Counted from the stretch's first letter, positions 34,632-44,079 are shown. The stretch: DNA of 64,000 nt from Selenomonas sp. oral taxon 892 str. F0426 (GCF_000468035.1 NZ_KI260523.1:288559-352558); one strand, 5' to 3'. Notes: generated by a model not told the origin, from the letters alone. Made by a program: numbers and translations.

Positions 34632-35582
34632 TTATTGTTCTTCGACCATATCGTGGAGGGGCTCCCCAAAGGTGAGTGTATCCAGGAGGTCGATGAGCTG
34701 ATTGATCTCAGGCTTCGATACCTGTCCCGATGCACCAAGGCTCTCACCCTTGCGCTTCATCTCCTCACTGATGAGCGAGGAGAAGAGAACGAGCGGAACC
34801 TCACCCAAACGGTTGTCCTCACGTACGAGCTTCAGGAGGCGGTGACCGTCCATCTTCGGCATCTCAACATCGGAGATGATGATGCGCACGTGGTTTTCGA
34901 TCGGCCCGTTCTTGCGTGCGAGATCCTGCAGGTAGTCCCACGCGTCCTGACCGTTGCCGAAGTCGCGGATGAATTTATAGCCTGCCTCATGCAGCGTCGT
35001 TACGAGGAGGTCTCGGAGCATCTTGGAGTCCTCTGCAACGACAACGTGCGCCGTGCCGCGGCGCGTCTTGGCATCCTGTGTTGCTTCCGTGACCGTTGTG
35101 AGCTTCTGGTTGATCTCTGGATTGATCTCTGCGATGATGGTCTCAAAGTCCAGCAGAAGAACAATGCGATCCTCCATCTTGATGATGCCGACCACGCGCG
35201 AACCTTCTCCGACGTTCGGAGCAGGTTCCATGTTTTTCCACGAAATGCGGTGGATGCGGTAGACACTGCCGACGAGGAAGCCGATGTCGTAGTTGTTGAT
35301 CTCCGTCACAATGATGTTCTGGAGTTCGTCCTCTGTCTGGAGATTGAGGCAGCGTGCCATATTGACGAGTGGGATCGCCTTGCCGCGCAGCGTAAAGAGT
35401 CCGTCAACGTATGGATGTGCCTCGGGCATTGCCGTCACCGGCGTGCGCGTAATAACCTCACGCACCTTGGCCACGTTTATGCCATAGTTTACCTTCCCGA
35501 TGCTGAACTCGACGATCTCAAATTCGTTCGTTCCTGTCTCAAGCAGGATCCCTTTTCTCTCTTCGGTAACCGTCTCTGCCAT
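34632..35582 (-). CDS. cheV: Chemotaxis coupling protein CheV
   Basis: 316 aa. CheW-like domain (about 15-165: FEIVEFSIGKVNYGINVAKV, LFTLRGKAIPLVNMAR) joined to a receiver domain (about 178-310: VVAEDSKMLRDLL, phospho-acceptor Asp in IIISDVEMPKMDG, LFSSLISEEMKRKGESLGA with the conserved Ser/Lys region). CheV couples chemoreceptors to CheA and adapts by phosphorylation. It implies motility, in line with Selenomonas. Single gene here; no other che gene is near. Confidence 0.95.
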   Translation of the reverse strand: MAETVTEERKGILLETGTNEFEIVEFSIGKVNYGINVAKVREVITRTPVTAMPEAHPYVDGLFTLRGKAIPLVNMARCLNLQTEDELQNIIVTEINNYDIGFLVGSVYRIHRISWKNMEPAPNVGEGSRVVGIIKMEDRIVLLLDFETIIAEINPEINQKLTTVTEATQDAKTRRGTAHVVVAEDSKMLRDLLVTTLHEAGYKFIRDFGNGQDAWDYLQDLARKNGPIENHVRIIISDVEMPKMDGHRLLKLVREDNRLGEVPLVLFSSLISEEMKRKGESLGASGQVSKPEINQLIDLLDTLTFGEPLHDMVEEQ

Positions 35583-35671
35583 TTATCTCTCTCCCCCATG
35601 CTCGTAAACATTGTTTGCTATGCTCTCTATTCGCCCTTTGGAAAAAAAATCCTGCCTCTGTTAATAAAAAA

Positions 35672-36580
35672 CTAGGACTTTTTGTTTTCCTGCGCTAAAT
35701 ATGTCCATCCGTCACGCTGCACAATAAGCCCCTCCTTGAGCAGACGGCCAAGAGCCCGTTTGAAGGCAGCTTTGCTGATCTGGAAACGATCCTGAATGAC
35801 CTCAGGTGACGTCGCGTCGGTATAGGGCATCTTCCCGTCATGTTCCTGCAGGAGCGCAAGAATCCGATCGGCATCCTCGACACGCGCTGCCTCCTTTGGC
35901 GGGCGAAGCGACGCATTTAGCCGTCCGTCCTCGCGCAGATATGTCACGCGCATTTCGACAGTTTCGCCGACACGTGGACGACGCGGAATTTCTCGATGAT
36001 CGATGAAGGCAATGTAACGCTCCTCCGTGAAGAGAAATGCTCCGCGCTCCGTAATGTTGTAGACAGAGCCTTTGAGACGGTCACCGACGCGAACGCCCTC
36101 AGCCGGACGTGAGGCACGGCGCAGTTCATCCTCCACCTCCATCGTCACAGCGAGACGACCAGACTTATCCGTATAGAGCTTCGCCCAGACAGTCTCACCG
36201 ACCTGCGGACGTCCGCGCATGCCGGCAAAGGGCAGAAAGATTCCACGCTCCGCGCCGACATCGAGAAAAGCCCCTTCTTTCGTCACGTTGATGACGCGCA
36301 GGCGCGCAACCTGCCCCTCCTTCATCCGCGGCGTCCGCATGCTTGCCGTCAGTCTGCGCTTAGGATCGAGATAGAGAAAAACGCGGACACGATCACCGAT
36401 CTTGACAGGCGCGGTCTGCTGAACCGTGTGCAGCAATATATCATCGCTCGTATTGCCGGTCTCCGCATCGAGAAAGACACCGAGTTCACTCTCCCGAACA
36501 ACGGTGAGCTCAGCCACCTGACTCGGTCCATATTTACGGGGCTGTCCCGTGCGTTGCACCTGCCGTGTTCTTTCCTGCAT
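35672..36580 (-). CDS. cvfB: S1-domain RNA-binding protein, CvfB-like
   Basis: 302 aa. Three S1-like OB domains (starting near 15, 85 and 155; VTKEGAFLDVGAERGIFLPF and ITERGAFLFTEERYIAFIDH are typical) and a C-terminal winged helix (SPEVIQDRFQISKAAFKRAL). This is the YitL/CvfB layout; family members affect virulence-factor expression in Gram-positive bacteria. ATG 36580 has GAGGA nine bases before it and lies 6 nt after the rsfS stop; ATG 36622 would overlap rsfS. Confidence 0.85.
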   Translation of the reverse strand: MQERTRQVQRTGQPRKYGPSQVAELTVVRESELGVFLDAETGNTSDDILLHTVQQTAPVKIGDRVRVFLYLDPKRRLTASMRTPRMKEGQVARLRVINVTKEGAFLDVGAERGIFLPFAGMRGRPQVGETVWAKLYTDKSGRLAVTMEVEDELRRASRPAEGVRVGDRLKGSVYNITERGAFLFTEERYIAFIDHREIPRRPRVGETVEMRVTYLREDGRLNASLRPPKEAARVEDADRILALLQEHDGKMPYTDATSPEVIQDRFQISKAAFKRALGRLLKEGLIVQRDGWTYLAQENKKS

Positions 36581-36585
36581 GGACT

Positions 36586-36930
36586 CTATTCCTCGTACGG
36601 CGTCAGCTTTGCATCGCCCCACAGGCGCTCCAGCGCATAGTATTCGCGTGCCTCCTGCTGGAAGACATGCGCGACGGTATCACCATAGTCGAGCAAGACC
36701 CACTCGCCCTCACGATACCCCTCTTTGTGCAGGAAGGAAATCCCTGCCTCCTCCATTTTCTCCTCGATATTGTCTGCGATTGCACGCACCTGTGTCGCCG
36801 TATTCGCCGAGCAGATAACGAAGTAGTCGTTCGTCGACATGAGTCCGATCATATCCATCTGTACAATGTCGCGCGCCTTCTTTTCATCTGCCGCCCTGCA
36901 TATTACACGGCACTTTTCCTGTTCTGTCAA
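36586..36930 (-). CDS. rsfS: Ribosome silencing factor RsfS
   Basis: 114 aa of the Iojap/YbeB family: KKARDIVQMDMIGLMSTNDY, FVICSANTATQVRAIADNIE, GEWVLLDYGDTVAHVF and the final YYALERLWGDA. Binds L14 and blocks subunit joining under starvation. Placed after the LCP gene and before cvfB, the nadD-yqeK-lytR-rsfS order common in Firmicutes. Confidence 0.96.
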   Translation of the reverse strand: MTEQEKCRVICRAADEKKARDIVQMDMIGLMSTNDYFVICSANTATQVRAIADNIEEKMEEAGISFLHKEGYREGEWVLLDYGDTVAHVFQQEAREYYALERLWGDAKLTPYEE

Positions 36931-36944
36931 TCTATTCCCTCCTG

Positions 36945-37994
36945 TTATTGCGTTCCCGCCTCTTCGGGCGGAAAGAGTTCATGAATAATTTCATCGGCTG
37001 CCGCACGATCCATGATCCATACGGTGTCATCCTTGCGCGAAAAATCACCGGGAAGCATAATGGTACGCGGCGGTTCGATACTGAGCTTACGTATGACATT
37101 CCCAATGTGCATCGAGTCAAACAACTCTGCGCTTGTTGTCACATTCTGTTTCAGAATATCTGCAATCGCCGGTACTTTTGGCAGTGTATCAACACGCAGC
37201 AGCTTCGCGTAGAATGCCTTGACAAATTTTTGCTGGCGCTGTGTACGTCCGAGATCGCCGAGGTCATCACTTCGATAGCGCAGATAATGCTCCGCTCCCA
37301 CACCATCCAAGTGACGGTATCCCTGACGCATATGGATGGAGAGCCCTGCCTCCGGGTCGTCATAGTCCATGTTTCGTTCGATGTAGATATCAATCCCGCC
37401 AAGCGCATCCACGATTTTTCCGAATGTAGCCAAGTCGATGACAACATACTGGTGAATAGAGATATCAAACATCTGGTTGATCGTCCGCACCATTAGTGGC
37501 GCTCCGCCGACGGCATAGACGTGGGCGAGGCGCGTCTCCCCCTTATCCTGTGCCACCGTAACCCACGTATCACGCGGAATGTTGAGAATACGCACTTTTC
37601 CCGTCGCATTCTCCATGCTGATGAGAAGGATGGCGTCAGCACGTTTCTCCGCGACGTTATCCATATTGACAGAGTCATCCAAGCCGAGCACGAGGACGTT
37701 CGTATATCCGTCAAACCGAACATCGACCTCACCGCGATTTTCTTCCTGCCGAATGAGGTATGCCTCGTACATGTCACGTATATCTCGATAGACCTGAACC
37801 CCCCATCCGATCAGATAGTAACCGGAGACCGTAACGGTCACGAGGAGGAGAAGTGTGCTGATCATGCGAAAGATACCGCGCAGAAATGCCATGCGTCGTT
37901 TCCGTTTGCGCTGGCTGCGGCGTTTTTGTATATTTTCACGCGAGTTTTCGCTTTGCAGCTGTGCAGCAAGCTCCTCTGCATCGTATTCCGACAT
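36945..37994 (-). CDS. LytR-CpsA-Psr family transferase
   Basis: 349 aa. A basic cytoplasmic tail (RRSQRKRKRR) precedes one membrane segment (about 40-62) and an LCP domain: NVLVLGLDDSVN, ILNIPRDTWVTV, RHLDGVGAEHYLRYRSDD followed by LGDLGRTQRQQ. It shares the Arg/Asp catalytic signature with the LCP at 15115-16584 but lacks the LytR_C domain. Expected to join glycopolymer to peptidoglycan. Between yqeK and rsfS. Confidence 0.92.
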   Translation of the reverse strand: MSEYDAEELAAQLQSENSRENIQKRRSQRKRKRRMAFLRGIFRMISTLLLLVTVTVSGYYLIGWGVQVYRDIRDMYEAYLIRQEENRGEVDVRFDGYTNVLVLGLDDSVNMDNVAEKRADAILLISMENATGKVRILNIPRDTWVTVAQDKGETRLAHVYAVGGAPLMVRTINQMFDISIHQYVVIDLATFGKIVDALGGIDIYIERNMDYDDPEAGLSIHMRQGYRHLDGVGAEHYLRYRSDDLGDLGRTQRQQKFVKAFYAKLLRVDTLPKVPAIADILKQNVTTSAELFDSMHIGNVIRKLSIEPPRTIMLPGDFSRKDDTVWIMDRAAADEIIHELFPPEEAGTQ

Positions 37995-38030
37995 CGCCTC
38001 CCCCTCTCCTCTTTTTATAAAACAAATTGT

Positions 38031-38612
38031 TCAGCGCTGATTCAAAAGGATTTCATTTCGCGCAGCAACGGTATCGGGATGGATAAGTCCCCCCTTCTGG
38101 GCAACGAAGAGAACGGACTCTGTAAGCCCGACCAAAAGCATCTCATCCAAGGATGCCGTGCATGCAAGCTTACGCAGATGCTCCACCTCTGGGTAGGCTC
38201 TTGACGGCTCGATCATGTCTGCAAAATAGATGATCTTGTCGAGTGCTGTCATATTGACGCCGCCGACGGTATGCCGCCAAATGGCCTGTGCAATCATCGC
38301 ATCATTTACACCATAGATCTCGTAGATCAGATATGCCCCCACGTAGGCATGAAGGAGGAGCGGCATCGCAGACTCAATTTTTCCGATGGGAATCCCGCGC
38401 TTTCGCGCTTCATTCGGCAATGCAGCCGTTGCGAATGCACGGCCGCAGTCATGCAGAAGCCCGGCAACGCGTGCACGCTCTTCATTCATGCCAAAGCGAC
38501 GTGCAAGTCCGGCGGCGGTATCGGCAACACCGAGGGAATGCTCATATCGGCTCTGCGTCAGCTGCTGCTTCAGAATCTCACACATCTCTTCATAGCTCTT
38601 CGTCATGCTCAC
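38031..38612 (-). CDS. yqeK: YqeK-type HD phosphohydrolase
   Basis: 193 aa from GTG 38612 (AAAGGAGG ten bases upstream); ATG 38606 is nearly as good. HD-domain metal ligands in YEHSLGVADTAAGLA, AGLLHDCGRA and LLHAYVGAYL, with IYFADMIEPSR at about 125. Relatives hydrolyse Ap4A symmetrically. It overlaps the end of nadD, its usual neighbour. Confidence 0.9.
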   Translation of the reverse strand: MSMTKSYEEMCEILKQQLTQSRYEHSLGVADTAAGLARRFGMNEERARVAGLLHDCGRAFATAALPNEARKRGIPIGKIESAMPLLLHAYVGAYLIYEIYGVNDAMIAQAIWRHTVGGVNMTALDKIIYFADMIEPSRAYPEVEHLRKLACTASLDEMLLVGLTESVLFVAQKGGLIHPDTVAARNEILLNQR

Positions 38613-39210
38613 GATACAGCCCCCTCCTTTCAATATACTCCTCAACAGCGCGCGGCACAAGATACCGTACGGAAAGCCCCGCTCGAATACGCGTACGAAT
38701 CACACTCGATGAGATCTCCAGATGTGGTGTCATCAGCACATGTATGTGCCTGCGCTCCTCTGCAGTGAACTTCTCCGCAATCAGGAGCTCATCGAGCGGT
38801 GCTCCCTGCCGTGTAGCAACGATAAACTGACAGGACTGCAGCAACCGTTTTGGCTCATGCCAGCGATAGAGATCATTCATTGCATCCGCTCCGGTGATAA
38901 AGAAAAGCTCCGCACCATCGAGGTTCTCCCGAAGCTCCGCAATCGTATCCACCGTATAGGAAGGCCCGGCTCTCTTGAGTTCAATGTCCGATACGGTAAA
39001 ATAAGGATTCTCTTGCACGGCGCACGCTGCCATAGCAAGCCGGTCCTCAGGCGAAGCGGCGTGTATTCCATCCTTATGGGGCGGACGCGCGGATGGAATA
39101 AAAATGACCTCATCCAAGGAGGCTCCAGAGCGCACCATCTCTGCCGTGATCAAATGCCCGATGTGAATGGGGTCAAAGGTTCCCCCCATGATTCCAATGC
39201 TTTTCGCCAC
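38590..39210 (-). CDS. nadD: Nicotinate-nucleotide adenylyltransferase
   Basis: 206 aa. GIMGGTFDPIHIGHL nucleotidyltransferase start, FIPSARPPHKDG, FFITGADAMNDLYRWHEP and the ISSSVIRTRIRAGLSVRYLV motif. Makes deamido-NAD from NaMN and ATP. GTG start with GAGGTG close before it. Follows the 49-residue protein by 6 nt. Confidence 0.96.
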   Translation of the reverse strand: MAKSIGIMGGTFDPIHIGHLITAEMVRSGASLDEVIFIPSARPPHKDGIHAASPEDRLAMAACAVQENPYFTVSDIELKRAGPSYTVDTIAELRENLDGAELFFITGADAMNDLYRWHEPKRLLQSCQFIVATRQGAPLDELLIAEKFTAEERRHIHVLMTPHLEISSSVIRTRIRAGLSVRYLVPRAVEEYIERRGLYREHDEEL

Positions 39211-39216
39211 GCTTGC

Positions 39217-39366
39217 TCACCTCACAATCCAGAGCAGAAGCAATATCAGCCCTGTTATGAGAAAGAATGTACTGCCTGCATACAGGTAGTCGAGGATATC
39301 ATGACGTCCCTTTTGCGTTTTCGCATATTGATGCAGTGTACGCAGATATCCAATCAACCGCTGCAT
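39217..39366 (-). CDS. Small single-pass membrane protein, 49 aa, unknown
   Basis: ATG 39366 to TGA 39217. Residues 1-30 are polar and basic (begins MQRLIGYLRTLHQYAK; includes KGRHDILDYLYAG), and residues 32-47 form one hydrophobic segment (FFLITGLILLLLWIV) with an Arg at the end. The start overlaps the proA stop by 13 nt and the stop lies 6 nt before nadD GTG, so it is packed in the operon like a true gene. No family recognised. A GGAG is present upstream but at a long spacing (about 13 nt), so translation may be coupled to proA. Confidence 0.6.
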   Translation of the reverse strand: MQRLIGYLRTLHQYAKTQKGRHDILDYLYAGSTFFLITGLILLLLWIVR

Positions 39367-40655
39367 TCGTTTGCATTGTTCTCCGATGAGGACGAAATGT
39401 TCTCACGGATCTGCCCCTCACCGTAGACGAGATATTTTGTACTCGTCAGTGCGTCAAGTCCCATCGGTCCACGCACATGGAGTTTCTGCGTGCTGATGCC
39501 GATCTCGGCTCCAAAACCAAACTCAAAGCCATCCGTAAAGCGCGTTGAGGCATTGACATAGACCGTAGAGGCATCTACCCGCTGCTGGAAGTCATGCGCC
39601 GTCCGAATATCATTCGTGACGATTGTCTCGGAATGCCCCGTATTATAGTAGTTAATATGGGAGATTGCCGCATCCATATCCTGCACGACACGGATCGAAA
39701 GGATGAGATCGCCGTACTCCGTCGACCAGTCCTCCTCTGTCGCCGTCCCAATATCTGAAAGAATAGCGCTCGTCTTGGCGCAGCCGCGCAGCTCCACGCC
39801 ATCCGCACGGAGTATCTGCGCCATCTGCGGCAGAAAGTCTGCGGCGATCTCTGCATGAACAAGCAGTGTCTCTGCTGCGTTGCAGACCGATGGGCGGGAC
39901 ACCTTCGCATTTTCCACAATGCGAAGCGCCATCCCCACCTCTGCTGCACGATCCACATAGATATGGCAGACGCCTGCCCCCGTCTCGATGACAGGTACGG
40001 TACTGTTCTCCACAATACGGCGGATCAGTCCGGCCCCACCGCGCGGAATGATGACGTCAAGCAGCCCCGTCAGCCTTGTCATGACATCGACAGCAGCACG
40101 ATCCTTCATCGCAAGCAACTGTATCGCTCCCGTCGGAATCCCTGCTGCATACGCGGCATAGGAGAGGACATCTGCAATCACGCGGTTGGAACGAAGCGCA
40201 TCGGAGCCGCCGCGCAGAACAACAGCATTGCCTGATTTCAGGCAGAGTCCGATGGCATCTGCCGTCACATTCGGACGTGCTTCATAGATCATCCCGACCA
40301 CGCCAAGCGGCACACGCACACGGCGTATTTCAAGCCCGTTCGGACGTCGTACGGAATAGTCCTCCCGTCCGAGGGGATCGGGAAGTGCAGCCGTCAGACG
40401 AAGCCCCTCTGCCATCGCCGCAATTCGTCCCTCATCAAGGCGCAGACGATCGAGATAAGACACACGTGTCCCCGCTGCCTTTGCATCCGCAACATCCGCC
40501 GCATTTTCACGCAGGATGGCGGCAGTATGCTTCAGCAGTGCATCAGCCATGTCGCAGAGTGCCGCGTTGCGTACATCTGTCCGAAGGTTTGCAAGCTGAT
40601 ATGATGCCGCCTTTGCTGCCTCCGCCTGTGTACGAATCTCCTGCTCCATCATCAT
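39354..40655 (-). CDS. proA: Gamma-glutamyl phosphate reductase
   Basis: About 433 aa. NADPH-dependent aldehyde dehydrogenase fold; catalytic Cys in SVCNAAETLLVH, also GVVGMIYEARPNVTAD, AVVLRGGSDALRSNR, IPRGGAGLIRRIVEN and AEIGISTQKLHVRGPMGLDA. Second step of proline synthesis. Three consecutive ATG codons follow GGAGG; 40655 to 40649 are all possible starts. The C-terminal SSSENNANECSG overlaps the small membrane protein gene. Follows proB. Confidence 0.95.
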   Translation of the reverse strand: MMMEQEIRTQAEAAKAASYQLANLRTDVRNAALCDMADALLKHTAAILRENAADVADAKAAGTRVSYLDRLRLDEGRIAAMAEGLRLTAALPDPLGREDYSVRRPNGLEIRRVRVPLGVVGMIYEARPNVTADAIGLCLKSGNAVVLRGGSDALRSNRVIADVLSYAAYAAGIPTGAIQLLAMKDRAAVDVMTRLTGLLDVIIPRGGAGLIRRIVENSTVPVIETGAGVCHIYVDRAAEVGMALRIVENAKVSRPSVCNAAETLLVHAEIAADFLPQMAQILRADGVELRGCAKTSAILSDIGTATEEDWSTEYGDLILSIRVVQDMDAAISHINYYNTGHSETIVTNDIRTAHDFQQRVDASTVYVNASTRFTDGFEFGFGAEIGISTQKLHVRGPMGLDALTSTKYLVYGEGQIRENISSSSENNANECSG

Positions 40656-40677
40656 CGCCCTCCACAATCAGCAACTC

Positions 40678-41802
40678 CTATATCATCAGCACCATGTTAT
40701 CCCTATGAATAATCTCTTCAGACGCACCATCTGCCACGAGCTCCCGAAAATCCACTGTCCGATGCCCCATTAAACGTAATATATCCTGAGCTCCATATGC
40801 GGCAATGCCCCGAGCAATCTCCCGCCCGGATGGGCTGAGGACACGCACGGTCTCCCCGGCTGAGAAATCTCCATATACAGCCGTTATGCCAACCGCCAGA
40901 ATGCTTGCGCCACGCCGCATAGCGGCGACACATCCATCATCTACGCTGATCTCCCCCATAAGATGCTTGCCAAACGCAAGCCAACTCTTGCGCGTCCTGA
41001 GGTGTGCCTCGCGTGCAGGGAACAACGTCCCAATCTCCTCACCACGGAGAATACCTCGGATCACTCCATCGGCATCACCGCGTGCAATCACCATGGTTAC
41101 ACCGGCATTCTGAGCGATCTTGGCTGCCTCGATCTTTGTCTGCATCCCCCCCGTTCCCTGCGACGAACCGGCACCACCCGCAATTCGCTCGATATCCGGT
41201 GTGATCTCGGGGATCTCAGAGATCAGTTTTGCCGCCGCATCTGTGCGTGGGTTCGCAGTATAAACGCCGTCAATATCAGATAGGATGATGAGTGCATCCG
41301 CATCGACCAATGCTGCTACAACCGCCGATAGATTATCGTTGTCCCCGATCTTGATCTCATCGACAGCGACCGCATCATTCTCGTTGATGACGGGGATGAC
41401 ATTCATCTCAAGAAGAGCAAGCAAAGCATTACGCGAGTTCATGTACTGGTGGTGACGCGCCGCATTCTCCTTTGTGAGCAGCACCTGTGCCATCGTGCGT
41501 CCATACTCATGGAAAAAATTCTCATAGATATGCAGAAGCGCCCCCTGTCCGATGGCGGCAAGTGCCTGACGTGCAGGAACACTGGCAGGACGCTCTGCAA
41601 GTCCGAGTGTATTCACCCCTGCGGCGATTGCCCCCGAGGAAACGAGCAGGATATCCTTCCCCTGATTTGCCTCGTCGATCAGCTCCCGTACGAGATGCTC
41701 AATTCGATGGAGATTCATCCCTCCAGACGGATGTGTGAGCGTACTCGTTCCCACCTTAACGACAATGCGTTTCGCCTCGCGCAGGCGCGTCCTTGCAGTC
41801 AT
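40678..41802 (-). CDS. proB: Glutamate 5-kinase with PUA domain
   Basis: 374 aa. Amino-acid kinase domain (KRIVVKVGTSTLTHPSGGMN, LVSSGAIAAGVNTLG, VIPVINENDAVAVDEI, GNDN.LSA-like DNDNLSAVVAALV, GTGGMQTKIEAA) and a C-terminal PUA domain (about 278-360). First step of proline synthesis, the usual feedback target. Its ATG overlaps the yhbY stop by 4 nt. Confidence 0.96.
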   Translation of the reverse strand: MTARTRLREAKRIVVKVGTSTLTHPSGGMNLHRIEHLVRELIDEANQGKDILLVSSGAIAAGVNTLGLAERPASVPARQALAAIGQGALLHIYENFFHEYGRTMAQVLLTKENAARHHQYMNSRNALLALLEMNVIPVINENDAVAVDEIKIGDNDNLSAVVAALVDADALIILSDIDGVYTANPRTDAAAKLISEIPEITPDIERIAGGAGSSQGTGGMQTKIEAAKIAQNAGVTMVIARGDADGVIRGILRGEEIGTLFPAREAHLRTRKSWLAFGKHLMGEISVDDGCVAAMRRGASILAVGITAVYGDFSAGETVRVLSPSGREIARGIAAYGAQDILRLMGHRTVDFRELVADGASEEIIHRDNMVLMI

Positions 41803-42098
41803 AGCTCGATCCTTGGCTTGTCAAAATTCCGTCGGAAGAGGAGTCCATTTCTGCCGATGATCTGGACGAGGTTGGCATCTGCCCGTTCCGCAAGAACAGT
41901 GATGGCATCGGCAGGATCATTAGGAGCGTTTTGCAGGACACGTACCTTGATGAGCTCGCGCTTCTTAATTGCCTCACGTGCAGATGCGACAACCGTCGGT
42001 GTCACCCCCTCCTTGCCGATCATGACAATCGCCTCCTCCGTCATGCCAAGCGAGCGCAGCTTTCGAATCTGCTTACTGGTCAGTGAGTTTCTCAGCAA
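41799..42098 (-). CDS. yhbY: CRM-domain RNA-binding protein YhbY
   Basis: 99 aa: LTSKQIRKLRSLG, IVMIGKEGVTPTVVASAREA, LIKVRVLQNAP and the GXXG-type loop region LVQIIGRNGLLFRR. Binds pre-50S particles. TTG start at 42098 with GGAGGA before it. Located between obgE and proB, as often in Firmicutes. Confidence 0.93.
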   Translation of the reverse strand: MLRNSLTSKQIRKLRSLGMTEEAIVMIGKEGVTPTVVASAREAIKKRELIKVRVLQNAPNDPADAITVLAERADANLVQIIGRNGLLFRRNFDKPRIEL

Positions 42099-42112
42099 AA
42101 TGCTTCCTCCAA

Positions 42113-43396
42113 TTAATCCTGATAGTCGAACTCCATATCTCCGATATGAACGGTCATTCCCTCTTTGATACCGCGTGCGCGGAGTTTTTCATCAAGTCCC
42201 TTGAGACGCCAGATGTACTGGAATCGACGGACAGCTTCATCGTTATTAAAATTCGTCATCGCGACAAGTTTTTCGATCGCCTTGCCTGAGACGACGAAAT
42301 CGCCTGCATCGTTGCGCGAAATTGTCACCTTCTCATCATCCTCGGCATTCTGATCGTAAACGGCAACATCCTCTTCCTCAGACTCAGGCTCCGGTACGTA
42401 AGCATCCAGCCATGCACCGACACGATCGATTAGTTCCTGTACACCAGAACGCGTCGCCGCCGAAATTGCAAAAAACTCCATTCCCTCTTTTTCAGCAAGC
42501 GACTTCAGGCGCGGCAGATGCTCGGCAGCAGAAGGCAGATCAATTTTATTCGCCACAAGGATCTGCGTGCGGCGTGCGATCTTCTCGCTGTAGCGCTCAA
42601 GCTCCTTATTGATCTTATAGTAGTCCTCGACGGGATCACGCCCCTCAATGCCGGAGGCATCGACGATGTGCAGAATGAGGCGCGTGCGTTCCACGTGACG
42701 GAGGAAATCGTGTCCGAGTCCCACACCATCAGCAGCGCCCTCAATCAGACCCGGAATATCCGCCATGACGAAGCTCTTTTCATAGTCCGTCTGCACAACA
42801 CCAAGTACGGGAGTCAATGTTGTAAAGTGGTAGTCTGCAATCTCAGGACGTGCTGCCGAGCAGGAGGCCACAAGGCTCGACTTGCCGACACTCGGATAGC
42901 CGACGAGCCCAACATCTGCAAGGAGCTTGAGCTCCAAGCGAAGCTTGCGGCTCTCGCCCGGCTCACCAAACTCAGCAAAGGACGGCGCACGGTTCGCAGA
43001 GTTTGCAAATTTTGCATTGCCGCGTCCGCCGCGCCCGCCGCGTGCAATCACTGCCTCCATACCGACCTCTGTGAGATCCGCCAACACCTCACCTGTTTCG
43101 TCATCCGTAACAATCGTGCCTGGCGGAACATCTACATAGAGGGGCTGTGCATTTCTTCCGTACTGGTTCTTGTGCTCGCCGTTCTCACCATTTTTGGCTA
43201 AAAACTTACGGTGAAAACGAAAGGAAAGGAGCGTATTCAGATTGCGGTCTGTACGAAAAATAACGTCTCCGCCGCGCCCGCCATCTCCGCCTGAGGGGCC
43301 GCCCTTCGGCATAAATTTCTCATGACGGAACGCAGATTTTCCATGTCCTCCGTCTCCTGCCTTTACCGTGATCTGTGCGCGGTCAATAAACTGCAT
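42113..43396 (-). CDS. obgE: Obg-family GTPase
   Basis: 427 aa. Glycine-rich Obg fold (MQFIDRAQITVKAGDGGHGK; GGRGGRGNAKFANSANRAP), G domain (GYPSVGKSSLV, DIPGLIEGAADGVGLG, NKIDLP near 285) and C-terminal OCT domain. Essential 50S-assembly GTPase. ATG 43396 has GGGGGA upstream; the frame reaches 43447 without homology. Follows rpmA. Confidence 0.97.
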   Translation of the reverse strand: MQFIDRAQITVKAGDGGHGKSAFRHEKFMPKGGPSGGDGGRGGDVIFRTDRNLNTLLSFRFHRKFLAKNGENGEHKNQYGRNAQPLYVDVPPGTIVTDDETGEVLADLTEVGMEAVIARGGRGGRGNAKFANSANRAPSFAEFGEPGESRKLRLELKLLADVGLVGYPSVGKSSLVASCSAARPEIADYHFTTLTPVLGVVQTDYEKSFVMADIPGLIEGAADGVGLGHDFLRHVERTRLILHIVDASGIEGRDPVEDYYKINKELERYSEKIARRTQILVANKIDLPSAAEHLPRLKSLAEKEGMEFFAISAATRSGVQELIDRVGAWLDAYVPEPESEEEDVAVYDQNAEDDEKVTISRNDAGDFVVSGKAIEKLVAMTNFNNDEAVRRFQYIWRLKGLDEKLRARGIKEGMTVHIGDMEFDYQD

Positions 43397-43456
43397 ACGT
43401 CCCCCTATAGAAAAGAGCCTGCACCACCTAGGTACAGGCATCCACATATAACAAAG

Positions 43457-43759
43457 TTATACAGCGGCCTCCGCAAGCGGATACACGCTGATCTGGCGCT
43501 GATGACGCCCCTTGCGCTCAAAGGCAACCTTGCCATCAATTTTCGCAAAGATCGTATCGTCCTTGCCGATGCCGACATTGTGCCCCGGATGGAAATGCGT
43601 GCCGCGCTGGCGGACAATGATACTGCCTGCCGTCACATGCGTACCTGCCTGCTCCTTCACGCCAAGGCGCTTGGAATGGCTGTCTCGGCCATTGCGTGTC
43701 GAGCTGACACCCTTCTTATGTGCAAAAAGCTGCAAATCAAACGAAAACAATCTGTTCAC
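43457..43759 (-). CDS. rpmA: Ribosomal protein L27 with cleavable N-terminal extension
   Basis: 100 aa. [12 protein letters not shown] precedes [15 protein letters not shown]; the extension with LQLF before AHKKG is the Prp-cleavage motif of Firmicute L27. L27's mature N-terminus reaches the peptidyl-transferase centre, so removal is essential. Start is GTG overlapping the prp stop (GTGA). Prp, the protease, is the gene just before. Confidence 0.97.
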   Translation of the reverse strand: MNRLFSFDLQLFAHKKGVSSTRNGRDSHSKRLGVKEQAGTHVTAGSIIVRQRGTHFHPGHNVGIGKDDTIFAKIDGKVAFERKGRHQRQISVYPLAEAAV

Positions 43760-44076
43760 CCCTTTACTTCTCGAATTCGAATGCCCTTTGGGCTGATCTT
43801 CTCAATCTCTGCAAGTCCCATATACATGGTGCGCAGAATTGCTTCGGTACAATCATCCGGCAGATCTGAGAGCTGCATTTCGAGATTTCCGCTCGCTATG
43901 TCATAGGTGACGGCACGATGCAGATGCTCCATGATTCCGAGCAATGCAGACTGGGTTAAAGCGGATACGCCAGCACAGACAATGTCCTGTCCGCGCGCGG
44001 CGGTACCACTGTGTCCTGAAACACGGTATCCCGCAATCATCCCTCTGTCATTTGTGAAGATCTCAACTGAAATCAC
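43756..44076 (-). CDS. prp: Ribosomal-processing cysteine protease Prp
   Basis: 106 aa. His of the dyad in [11 protein letters not shown] (about residue 20) and Cys in [15 protein letters not shown] (about residue 34), the Prp signature. Processes the L27 N-terminal extension. GTG start, 3 nt after rplU. Conserved rplU-prp-rpmA order. Confidence 0.96.
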   Translation of the reverse strand: MISVEIFTNDRGMIAGYRVSGHSGTAARGQDIVCAGVSALTQSALLGIMEHLHRAVTYDIASGNLEMQLSDLPDDCTEAILRTMYMGLAEIEKISPKGIRIREVKG

Positions 44077-44079
44077 AAA

